DNA of 64,000 bases from Rhynchopus sp. YZ270_cl-10 (Eukaryota > Euglenozoa > Diplonemea > Diplonemida > Diplonemidae). Made by a program: the position numbers and the translations under genes. The notes beneath the pieces are model-generated. The model saw nothing but the letters and a program-made list of their open reading frames with translations. It was not told the DNA's origin and did no database searches. Shown here one piece after another: positions 43,780 to 53,429 of this stretch (its first letter is position 1; each line of letters starts with the position of its first letter). The stretch lies in NCBI GenBank assembly GCA_964035575.1, contig OZ037911.1, positions 62,001 through 126,000 on the forward strand, written 5' to 3'.

Positions 43780-44706
43780 TCACGGTGACCTAATTCCCTT
43801 GCGGATGATGCGAATTTGCTCCTGAGCGTACTCCGTGTACTGAGCGCACGGTAGTTTTTCGGGGGCGATGAAGTCCATATCCCCTTTGTCTCCATTCACA
43901 ACTTTTATGAACTCCTCGAGCGCCTTCATGAAGACCTCCTCCAGCGAGTCCCTGTTCCCACAAACCTTCAGCGCTATCGTTTCGATGTGGGTTCCTTTGA
44001 TTTCCTCCAGATCGCCGCCATTGTGTGTTTTTCTGTGGTGCCTGCGTACGACGCGCGACCATAGCTTCAAAAGCCTTACTAAGGGAACAACATTAGGGTC
44101 CTTCTTCTTCGCGTCAGCCATCTCTGGTCCATCTCTGGTCTTCCCTTCTTGCATGCAAGCTGTGGCGTCAATTTGCAAACTGCCATGTTTGCACCTCATG
44201 TCGAATCTCACCAGCCATGCTACGGACGGTTCGGCGCGTGTTTCACCGAATTTCACGATGTGGTATCCCAGTTGTTCTGCCCAAGTTCTCACCATCCTGC
44301 ACGCCGCCTCGCACGCCTTCTTCCCTCCTTTATTCAAAATTAGTTCGAAATCGAGGTCTGAGTACTGAGTGTCGACGCGTTTCCCGATCGATCCAAATAA
44401 TGACACCTCCTTCAAGTCAACCCCGTTTTCTTTTGCCCTCTTCCCGCGCAGCATCGTCTCCAGGGTTTTTCTCATCCCTTCTGCCCTTTTTTTACTTTTT
44501 CTGAAGTAAGTCAACTGCACCTCGCTTTCCAACGGGCCAGTGAGTGCGCCTCTGGTATCCAGTTCCCCCAGACGACATTTCAAATCATTGCGTGATTTGA
44601 ACTCCTTGTGTGGCATCCCAGCAGTCTTGGCAACAATATCGGCGTGCTTCTTGTAATTTGCAAGCTCCCCCTCTTCCAGTCCGTCGACCCAATCGTAATT
44701 TCCCAT
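43780..44706 (-). CDS. Polymerase-beta-type nucleotidyltransferase (PAP/OAS/CD-NTase-like)
   Basis: 308 aa, single exon. VSLFGSIGKRVDTQYSDLDF (101-120) gives the G-S...D-x-D signature (S106, D117, D119), and LQIDATAC supplies the third carboxylate (D180). Downstream, VVPLVRLLKLWSR (206-218) and GTHIETIALKV (238-248) sit where poly(A)-polymerase-, OAS- and CD-NTase-type enzymes have their central helices. The N-terminal MGN could be myristoylated but lacks the usual Ser/Thr at position 6. No RNA-binding or accessory domain is present and the protein is short, closer to cyclic-oligonucleotide synthases than to poly(A) polymerases. Whether it tails RNA or makes a signal nucleotide cannot be decided here. 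The start at 44706 follows a candidate acceptor (CTAACAG). Confidence 0.65.
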   Translation of the reverse strand: MGNYDWVDGLEEGELANYKKHADIVAKTAGMPHKEFKSRNDLKCRLGELDTRGALTGPLESEVQLTYFRKSKKRAEGMRKTLETMLRGKRAKENGVDLKEVSLFGSIGKRVDTQYSDLDFELILNKGGKKACEAACRMVRTWAEQLGYHIVKFGETRAEPSVAWLVRFDMRCKHGSLQIDATACMQEGKTRDGPEMADAKKKDPNVVPLVRLLKLWSRVVRRHHRKTHNGGDLEEIKGTHIETIALKVCGNRDSLEEVFMKALEEFIKVVNGDKGDMDFIAPEKLPCAQYTEYAQEQIRIIRKGIRSP

Positions 44707-47452
44707 TGAGAGCTTCTTGGGATTCTCCAAATGGTTTGAATGTGTGTGTGTGTCTGTTAGTGGGTGGTGTACGGGGCAGAGAGATGGGGCAGGGAGCTTG
44801 ACGTGATATAAAGGGAGCACTTCAAAGTACCCCATGCAGAACACAGGAAAAAAATAAACTGCAGCTTCACCGTACAGGTGACACAACCGCTCGCCGACTG
44901 GCCCTGAGTGACTGGGGGGGAAAAAAGTGAAGTTGAAATGAAAGGGGGATCGGCTATTGTTTCAATGTGGGGGATGTTGCTTTATTCTGTTGCTTTCAAC
45001 ACAAAATCTTTCCTCATGTCTCACATCGTAGACATGCTCTGTACTAAATAAAACAAAACAAAACACAGTTACCCAATGGGCTAGGATGCGGTACCAAAAG
45101 TGATACGGTGCATCCCTCAAAAGTTGGTATGATTGTTGCCAGTCCACATGCCCCCACTTCCATGAGCACCATCCATTTTCGGGACAGGTTCATTCGGCAG
45201 GTGAGTACACTCATTATCGGATGCCGACTTCCATGGCCACCGTCCTGCTGTCTAGATGAACCTACACCCTTTGTGGGATCTGATGAGCGACCACTCGGGG
45301 CACCTTAAGTCAGCTCTCGGTTTCATCCATGCGTCGCCAGTCCTGCTTACCAGAAGTGGCGCTCTCTGAGAAGAACCAGGATTCTCCTTCAGGGTATCAC
45401 TCTAGAATAAGATACCTCGAGAAACTCACGACAATCACCAAAAAAGAGGTGAATTTTGTCAAATGTGACCCCAAAAAAAACAGACAAAAAAAAGAGCTAA
45501 GAGAGCACATCTCATCCTAAAGAGCGGCAGACATGAGAACACTTAGGAATATATCTCTGGTACGACAACCTTTTTTTTCTTCGCATATTTCTCTTCATAT
45601 TTCTCTTCCCCTCCCCACGTCCCCCCCACCTATGGATAAGTTTCTTACGTTCCGATTCGAGTTGGTTTTTTCGCTGTTCCCACACAATACCCGCACAGTC
45701 CCCATTTTTTTTGCATTTTTTGATCAGTTGCACCATTGTTTTGCTGTCAAACCAAAGTCTTTTTTAAGATTGGGTAGCAAAAGACTGCACAACTGGGGGG
45801 AAATAGAAGAAACGTTTGTAAGATGAACCTAAGCTATGCTTGGGTCATCTTGTATGTGCATAAAAAATGAAGTTGAGAACGTGCAGACTGATTTGGGGTT
45901 TGCTTCTTTGCAGATTCAGTTTTTGTATTTTATTGGGGAGGAAGGCGTAGCAGACACCTTCTGGATGTACGATGTGGACACAATAAAAGAAAAGTTTTGA
46001 CAAAGAAGAAAAGAAAAAGTTTATAAGATGACCCTAAGCCTTCTCTGTGCTTAGTCACCTTATCATATTCGTTATCGCGGAGCAACAGCTGCGCTGGTTT
46101 TCCATAAGTTTGTTTGTCAAAAAAAATAAAATATCTGCACGATCCTTACAACGCTTAACAATAAAATGAAATAGCGGTGGTACGGAGACACAGAGGAAAG
46201 GGGGGGGAGCTACAGAACAAGGTAGTCTGGTACGTTCTTCTTCTCGCATTGTTACTTTCAAGACAAAAAAAAAAAAAAAACAGAACCAATTTTGGGTTGA
46301 GCAAAAAGGGGGTGCGCATGTGCACATTCATCAAATTGGGCGAAGTTTGCTCACCCGATGAGTGGCGCTCACTCAGGGGTAAGCGATTTTGTGTACAGTT
46401 TGTCGTCCAATTGCTCGCCCATGAGTGAGCAACTGAACACTGATGATACGGTTTGGGCAGCAAGAAAGCAAAGTCTGGCTCTGACCTTTAATTTAACCGA
46501 ACGCTTGAGAAGATGATGGTGCCACGGTGCCACGTGTACAGTACCCAACACACACATCAATAAAGAAAAGGTTTATAAGACAGCGTCCACGACATACCAT
46601 TGCAACAAAAAAAAAAGTTATTTTTTCGGATGCTTTGGATGCCGTACTTCAGAAAAACAAACGAAGAAAAAAAATGGGTTTTTTTTGTCAAATGGGGCTA
46701 TGGGGCGGATGCTCTTCACAAAATACATGAATTAGGGGGGGCCTACTCCGGTTGAGCCTTAATTAAGGGCGAGATGATTTTTTTTTTGGGATTCTCACTT
46801 ACCAGGGAAGTAACCACCCAAAAAAAAAGTTACTAGGAGCAACCATATCGGGCTGTGGTGAAGTCTGTCTCAATTCTCAATTCAAAGAAGAGAAAGTACA
46901 CCAAAAAAAAAAAAAAAAAAATGCTGTGATGAAATAACAAAGCCCTCTCGCTACAGTGTACCTCTAAAAAAAAGGTACGTCTGCATGAGAGTCCTCGACC
47001 GGAATGTGCTATACTTTTGCATGTGCACAGCCGAGAGGTGTTTTTTTTTTTGTGATACAGGCTTCGAAATTGCAACAGCACAGCTGAACCAACAAAAAAA
47101 CACACTGTGGGAAGTACGAAAAAAACAAGAAATGGGTGGAACGGTAATTTTTATTCACTATGAACGTGACCCGCATTTTTTTCCCCTCCCTCTTTTCATT
47201 ATCATTGTTGATCTTTGTTTTGGCAGTGCTTGGCGGAAGTTGCTACCAGGCCAAAATCAGGTGGAAATAAAAATTGCATAATTGAGCAGATATTCGCGTA
47301 TCGCCCCTTTCAATTTGTTGTTATTTTTTTTTGTCGCTAGGTTTTTATCATTTTCCAGGCTTTGGGTTGCTTAAAGATAGAGAGCTACATGCAAATGATG
47401 CAAATAATACACCCACCAGAAATCTAAGCTTTGCATCTTCGCAGTACTGAAC
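44707..47452. other. Intergenic
   Basis: No gene supported in 2.7 kb. AAGATGA-family hairpins at 45820-45851 and 46024-46061, and a GTTGACTT-type relative at 46926-46965. A GC-richer patch at 45100-45400 has open frames on both strands but none with recognisable features. Confidence 0.45.
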
Positions 47453-47548
47453 TACAGTTGGACAAGTAATACTGGCGACCAAAAAAGTCGCCAACTGCAA
47501 GAAAAACTCCAAATATTATTTGGTCGCCACGTGTCTTGTCCAACTGTA
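47453..47548. mobile_element. 96-bp Tc1/mariner-like MITE
   Basis: Perfect 14-bp terminal inverted repeats TACAGTTGGACAAG / CTTGTCCAACTGTA (47453-47466, 47535-47548), with an inner GGCGACC/GGTCGCC pair. CAGTTGGA-type ends inside TA fit Tc1/mariner derivatives. Confidence 0.65.
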
Positions 47549-47761
47549 ACTGCGAAAAATCACTTTGCGATTTCCTAGGGAGGTTTTAAAAAGACGACTT
47601 AAAAGAGAAGTTGAAAGGGCAAACGCCTCACCGCACACCAGCGGACGCAAGCACCGGGATGGGGGGGAGAAAAAATACATAAAAGATACGAAGTGAAAAG
47701 GAAGAAAAACATATCTGCTACAAAATACTACAAGAGAATAAGAGGCCACGCACGCAAGGCG

Positions 47762-48581
47762 CAGGGTTCTATATAGGTCCGGTCACTCGGTCGGTCTGAC
47801 CGAGTCAGACGTTGACTCGGTCAGCCGTTTTTTTTTTTTTTTTTTATAAATCTCAGATTTTTTTTCCAAATCTTGGGGTGGAAATTTTGGTACCTCCCAC
47901 GAGCCTCTGAGAGTGACCAGAAATGGCCTCATGAACAAAGTGACCCCTTCACAGCCAGAACGCGGCTCAATTGGTCAAACGCCGAAGGAAAAGGAAGCAT
48001 GCAGCATGGCGAAATAATAAAAGTAGCGTACCGTGCGCCTGCGGCGCAAGATTGCAACCCACCCTTCCCATGATATACTTTTGCAGTAAAAATGTGCAAT
48101 TTTAAGCGCAATTTTTAGAAATGTTGCGTACCGTGGCTTCGCCAGAAACTTTCGTTTTAGAAAAACAGGGGAGTAAAATTACGGAAGCTGACCACAATTA
48201 CCAGCGACAGTGCCGTTTTGTGTCAACTTTTTTTTAGAAATGTTGCGTACCGTGGCTTCGCTTTGGGTGCCGTGACCGCCCTTTCTTTGTTATAAATGTA
48301 CTGAGGCTACAGACAATTCGTGTACCACTTGTGCCTGGTGCACGAATTGCTTCAATGAAGTGCCGAACTCCGCAGTTGGATAACCGAGGAATTCTCACAT
48401 TCCGCCGGAGGCCCCCAACTTGAGCTAGGTTGGGGACCCGGGCTCGACCGAGTTTCAGCGAAAAACTCCAAAACCTATATAATTCCCTGTGGAGGGGGGA
48501 AAATTTTTTTTTGGGCTGACCGAGTCAAACCGATTCTGACCGAGCCAGCCCCTCGTGGGCGGAATGCTGTATAGAACCCTG
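47762..48581. mobile_element. 820-bp inverted-repeat element carrying the GCGTACCGTG module
   Basis: Ends CAGGGTTCTATA / TATAGAACCCTG are perfect; the inverted repeats continue imperfectly for about 65 bp with CTGACCGAGTCA-type words on both sides. The flanks are AAGGCG (47756-47761 and 48582-48587), a likely 6-bp target duplication. Inside, 47886-48170 is about 85% identical by eye to 17755-18030. It contains TGCGCC-TGC-GGCGCA (48034-48048), TGGC-TTC-GCCA (48134-48144), GCC-GGA-GGC (48404-48412) and a 13-bp hairpin with ends CAATTCGTG/CACGAATTG (48314-48349). No transposase. Confidence 0.7.
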
Positions 48582-48587
48582 AAGGCG

Positions 48588-50079
48588 AGTATATTTTTTT
48601 ACAAGATGCTCTCGTAGTATGGCTGAGTCCAAAAAAAGGGTCACTTTGCCAGGACTTTTTGTCAGGATGCGTTTTTTTTGCTTTTTCAGCCACACCACCA
48701 AAACCTCTCGCGTGCTCGTCATCCTCTTTAAGTTAAATGATGCTTCGAGGGAAACCAGGGATGCCCTTCGTATTTTCGTTGAAAGACTGTGGAGTGAGGG
48801 GGAAAAAAACCTAAATGAAACGAAATCTGACTCAGGCGGGGGGAATGATTTATTGGTAGTGAGACAGGGGGCAAAGGCAGCGAAAAAGTACCATATTGGA
48901 ACATCGATATAAATGCCCGGGAAACATATAAAAAACACATTCCAGGACAGTCAATACAATGATTTGATGCCACAAAAAATATATTTTTTTTGACTGAAAA
49001 TGTGTTCCACGCTCAGAGAGCAGGCACAGTACAGGCCCCCTTCTCTTCAACGAAGAAAAACCACGCCAATTTAAGGCTGGTGTGATACAACACATATGAG
49101 GTGTTGCATATCTGTGATCTACGTTGCAAAACACACAGAAGACAAAATCCTACGTAGATCGAAAGAGGATAGTCACAGGGGTTTGAACTCCCACCTCCGA
49201 AGAGAAAAGGAGCTTGAGTCCTCCACCTTAGACCTCTCGGCCACTCTGCCTTTGAAACAGATTTACGCACAAAAAAAAAAACGACCCCAAAAGCACCATG
49301 CTATAGTTACCTCACAAAGAAGCCTCAGAAATCCTGCCCAACTACCAAAACGTTTCATGAAAAAAAAAAAAAAAAAAAACAGTTGAACAAAAGCAACATG
49401 TGACGTGGCGTTGGGGAAATGGAAAGCTATTTCTAATAAAAACCCTACCAAAACCAAAAGAGGGAAAAAGTAAACTTTGAAAAAAAGATGAATGTGCGTT
49501 CTCGTGCACAGCATCTTCACCCGCTGTCGTTAAACAAAGAAAAATACATAACAAAACAAAAAGGAAAGAGAAGCTGAAAGTGCAGACGCCTCACCGTTCA
49601 TCAGCGGACGCAGACACTGGTTCCCCTGCGGAAGGAAAGGTTTGTCAGATGAACCTAAGCCTGTACCTAGTCACCTTTCAAACAAAAACGTGAAGTTGAA
49701 AATTGTGCACAACGTTTTTTTTTGTTTCTGGACGTGTTTAGTTTTCGCCCACCCGAAGCGGGATACTCTGGTTTTAGTGTCAGTTAACCACACAAAACCA
49801 GTCTTTTCACTATCCAGAACTTCTACGCATTTTTCTAACCACCCAATATTCAGGCGACCAACTCGATTTGGAAAGACTCTTTGATAATTTACCCCATAAA
49901 ATAACACGCTTTTCTACCGACACTTTGAAGATAGCATTTACCTCCACCCTTCAGGCAACACAGAGCCGCCTTCTTCTTTGCCACATGCTCCTGTCCACTG
50001 TCTGCTGTCTACCCCACACACACCGCCCACATAGGGGTAATTTCCTGTGTAGGACCCTTCACCCCATCCCTTTTGCAGC
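48588..50079. other. Intergenic
   Basis: No protein gene supported. Contains the tRNA-like sequence at 49167-49250, hairpins at 49485-49517, 49579-49618 and 49647-49678, and an A-run near 49361-49379. The right end is 3' UTR of leishmanolysin 2. Confidence 0.5.
49167..49250 (-). tRNA. tRNA-Leu(CAA)-like sequence, probably a pseudogene
   Basis: Minus strand. The 5' part is canonical class II tRNA: TGGCCGAGAGGTCTAAGG (D arm, A box), anticodon stem GAGGA/TCCTT around loop CTCAAGC (anticodon CAA), variable arm CTC-TTCG-GAG. TTCAAAC marks the T loop, but the T stem (GGGAG against CCCTG) and the acceptor stem (GGCAGAG against the 3' ACTATCC) do not pair, and there is no strong T-run downstream. 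Inverted repeats CAACAC/GTGTTG (49089-49107) and GATCTACGT/ACGTAGATC (49116-49160) lie just beyond its 3' end. Confidence 0.5.
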
Positions 50080-52335
50080 TCACTCAAGTGGTGGTGCGCT
50101 TGCTGGCATCCCTGGGTCGGTCTGCTGTGTGGGGCTTGTCTCGTGCATTTCGACGTCGCCACCAACGGCTACAGTGTCCTGGGAAGGGTTTGCCACGGCA
50201 CTGCGTGGTTGCGGCTGCTGGTATGGATGCTGGTATGGTTGTTGGTACGGCTGTTGGTATGGCTGTTGGTAAGGATGCTGGTACGGAGCTTGTGGCTGTG
50301 GTGGGGCAGGGTACGTCGGGGGCATCTGCCCCTGAGGGTAGTTCTGTGGTGTGTGTGGGTACTGCACGACCTCTGCAGGTACGAGCTGCTGACGCAGCGG
50401 AACGAGGTTGTTGTGCTGATATGACTGCCCGGCACGTCTTCTCTGTGTGCGCAGGTAGTTCCACACCACAACGACCACAAAAATAACCAGCACCACACCA
50501 CCAAACAGCACCATTACCCCTGTGCTCACCTTCTTCCCGTCTGTCACACTGTCGTCGCCGAAGTCGCAGTATCCCCGGGTGTTGCCCTCACAGCGTTCGT
50601 CGAGGACGAAGCACCATGGCTCCTCTCCGTCGAAGGTGCAGCAGTAGTTGTCGCAGTACGAAGACGGTCTTGACGCGACAGACCACACCTGCAGGCACTC
50701 ACAGCCGCGTAGGGTGTGCATCGTGCCGCTTACTTCGCACGTATTCCCCGGGGAGACGGCAGGCACAGACTGTTCCGCAAAGGGCACGTCTTGGTTGATC
50801 TGCAGGTCCACTCCGGCCCAACGGTACTGTGAGTCCAGAGCCCCGCAGATGACAGAGGACTGTAAGCATGCCATCCGAGCGCCACCAAGGTATACGGTGG
50901 CGGGCCCGCCATCAGTGCATATGGCAACGTCGCTGCCGAGGGTCATGGTGTAGGAGGCGGCGCTGGGGCAGGAGACAATGGCGCACAGAGGTGTGCCGGT
51001 GGAGGTTTCGACGCACATCGCGTTGTGGCTTTGGAGTGTCTCAGCGCACAGCTGGAGAGGTTGGTAGCTCCCGCATTCGGAGAAGCTGTCGTCGGTGCAG
51101 TTGCCGACGAAGGAGCGGTCTACAGAGCACCGCAGGGGTGGCGAGGAAGCCGCATTGCACTGCATGTCCGCCGTGCACGTCTGTGTTGCCTTGCACTGTC
51201 CACGTGCCCAGGAGAAGCGTGGCGATGAAGGGTCGAGCACAGAGTAGTTCGCGTAGTAGTGCCCTGAGTCCACGAAGAACGCGAGGGTGATTGCGGAGAT
51301 GGAGCGCACGGCGTCTGGGAGGATCGACGGCGTCATGAGCTCGTCTCCCATTGCGGTCTGCTCCCAATGCGCACCGACACTGCCTGCGGCTCCTGTCCCC
51401 TCTATGGGCACACCTTTGACGGCTGTGCAGCCGAAGTGCTCCTGCGCCTTCTTCACAACCTCGGGGGACTCCAAGGTGGCCACACCACTCTCCATGCGGA
51501 GCACCTTCTTGTTCCCAAACCACCCAGGCATGGGGTACCCAAGCATTGCATCGTTCGCCCAGAAGTACGGCGTGAACCCCAACGCATGGTAGAACTCATG
51601 CACCAGCAGCAACACCAGATCCCTGTACAAACGAGCGAACATCTCCTTATTCCCCCACGCCTTCACCAGCTCAGTATTATAGTACTTAAGATGCGCTGGC
51701 GACACATTTACCATCCCGACCACCGTCCTCCCTGTCTTCAGTGTCTGGCACGGAACTGCCCAGGCTGCAGTATAAGGGTCCGCCATGGGTAGAAGACTGA
51801 CCAACATAACAAAGTCCGCCGAGATTCCATTGCGCAGACAGGATGGAACCTCGACCAACCGGCACGACTGTGCGAGCTTCAGATCCCCAGATACCTCCAC
51901 TGGAGAGAGCGTCCGTTCAATGAGGTCAGCCCCCGAGGCTATAGCCTGCTTCAATAAATCCAAATCCGCTGTGGTCACTACGTCGTTTGATGTGCACTTC
52001 TGCTTCACACCGGAATCACTCAGAATGTCCCCTCCTGTGGACAGACACATGCACGGTGCTTCAATGCCCTCATCCGAAATGCATTTGGAATGTATGTCCA
52101 AATAGGTCTTCATCACCAGCCTCTTCTCCGTGGAGGATTGCGTCTCGGCAGAGCGTTTGTTGGGAAGGGTGTCGATGGATTGCAAAGTGTTGCCTAAGGT
52201 TTTGAGCATTTTGTTGTGCGCGCAGGTGTGGCGGTGGGGTGCATGCCCGAGGGCGGTGGGTGCGAAGAGAAGGAGGACAGACAGGAGCAATGTGCTGGTA
52301 GCCGTGCCGCGTAGGCGGACGCAAGGTGTGGGCAT
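50080..52335 (-). CDS. Leishmanolysin-like (M8) metallopeptidase 2, membrane-anchored
   Basis: 751 aa, single exon. Signal peptide STLLLSVLLLFAPTALG (about 14-30). Zinc site HEFYHALGF (246-254), third ligand GAHWEQ (about 325) and MGDELM as in leishmanolysin 1. The C-terminal region has paired Cys, one transmembrane segment (VMVLFGGVVLVIFVVVVVW) and a cytoplasmic tail with repeated QPYQ/HPYQ units and Pro-rich words. Outside shared patches the two paralogues are clearly diverged, but nt 51001-51392 is nearly identical to 35343-35733, and a further 45-bp patch (51559-51603 with 35920-35964) is identical. The start is the ATG after a candidate acceptor (TTTCTCAG); upstream open sequence is Pro/Ser-rich and looks untranslated. 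Confidence 0.85.
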   Translation of the reverse strand: MPTPCVRLRGTATSTLLLSVLLLFAPTALGHAPHRHTCAHNKMLKTLGNTLQSIDTLPNKRSAETQSSTEKRLVMKTYLDIHSKCISDEGIEAPCMCLSTGGDILSDSGVKQKCTSNDVVTTADLDLLKQAIASGADLIERTLSPVEVSGDLKLAQSCRLVEVPSCLRNGISADFVMLVSLLPMADPYTAAWAVPCQTLKTGRTVVGMVNVSPAHLKYYNTELVKAWGNKEMFARLYRDLVLLLVHEFYHALGFTPYFWANDAMLGYPMPGWFGNKKVLRMESGVATLESPEVVKKAQEHFGCTAVKGVPIEGTGAAGSVGAHWEQTAMGDELMTPSILPDAVRSISAITLAFFVDSGHYYANYSVLDPSSPRFSWARGQCKATQTCTADMQCNAASSPPLRCSVDRSFVGNCTDDSFSECGSYQPLQLCAETLQSHNAMCVETSTGTPLCAIVSCPSAASYTMTLGSDVAICTDGGPATVYLGGARMACLQSSVICGALDSQYRWAGVDLQINQDVPFAEQSVPAVSPGNTCEVSGTMHTLRGCECLQVWSVASRPSSYCDNYCCTFDGEEPWCFVLDERCEGNTRGYCDFGDDSVTDGKKVSTGVMVLFGGVVLVIFVVVVVWNYLRTQRRRAGQSYQHNNLVPLRQQLVPAEVVQYPHTPQNYPQGQMPPTYPAPPQPQAPYQHPYQQPYQQPYQQPYQHPYQQPQPRSAVANPSQDTVAVGGDVEMHETSPTQQTDPGMPASAPPLE

Positions 52336-53429
52336 GGTCTGGGTTGGAATGTTGACAATGCAAATTCTGAGAAATGTTTTGTCTGTGTGGTCTAGGTGGA
52401 GGGGGGGTGGTGGTGTGGGAGAGGGGGAGGGAGAAAAGGAATGTCGTCGTGGTTTGTATTTGGCTGGCGAATAATCAGCCTGTGTGTCATAGAGTGAGTT
52501 AATTGGGTTGACGGCATGGTACAACATTGGGTTGGCAATGGTACAAGACGGGGAAAGCTTTTGTTTGTATTTGGTTTGCTTTTCTTGTGATATTGTTTTT
52601 GTGTGTCCCTTCTGTCACTGCATGTCCCCCACCACACATCTTCTCTCAGAGGTGTGTGCGCAACACCCACCTGTCTGGGGGCGTGCACACACACATAGTT
52701 GCAAGAAGAAGGCGTCGGCAGGGGGCATCCTGTAACTCATATGAAGGGACACATCTTGTCAAGAAAGGAAAAGACAGAGGTCTTTGCTAAAATGAAGGAA
52801 AAGGAAAACACAAGGGGGGAAATGCCTTGTGGTGTGTACCAAGTTCAAAAACTTGTGAGTCACAATGAAAAATTAACAAATTTCTCTTTGTCCAGAGGCT
52901 GAACACGCAAGTAGCGCACTCAGCTCGCAAAGACAAACCCCAGCCATCCAACAGACAAGACAGGCCTGCCGTGGACGGAGAAGCAAAAGAGCAACAAAAA
53001 GACAAGAAAAACGAAGGTGCAAAGAGAGAGTCAGGTGCAATTGCTTTGCCTGGGTAGCTTCTGCACCTTCGGGTGTGTGGAGAAGTCACACTGTGGTGCG
53101 AGCGGGAAAGGGGAAATGAAAATGAAAATAAAATGAAAAATGATCCGGCAAAGAGCTCAAAAAGATAAAAGAGTAAAAAGAAAAATGGGGCTGCTTTGAT
53201 ACGTTCCACGGAGCATGTGATCGATGCGCTCGCTGTGGATTTGCAGTTTCATATGTTGGAAGAAGAGCCTGGCTTCACTATCTAAAACTCGCAGCACACA
53301 AAAACAAAAGGAGGCTGTACAAGCACTCCTGTGCTGCAGTGGTGACGTGAAGCAAGCGTGGATGGGGTTGATTTGGTTGTTTCGTTTCGTTTTGTTTCTG
53401 ATGACCTTCTCTGTCTCCTGTCACGCAAC
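52336..53429. repeat. Intergenic, left copy of tandem duplication
   Basis: Pyrimidine-rich leader of leishmanolysin 2, then from about 52650 a block collinear with DNA from about 56240 (ACCTGTCTGG, CGTGCACACACACA, AACTCATATGAAGG, later ATATGTTGGAAGAAGAGCCT). No gene in it. Confidence 0.65.
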
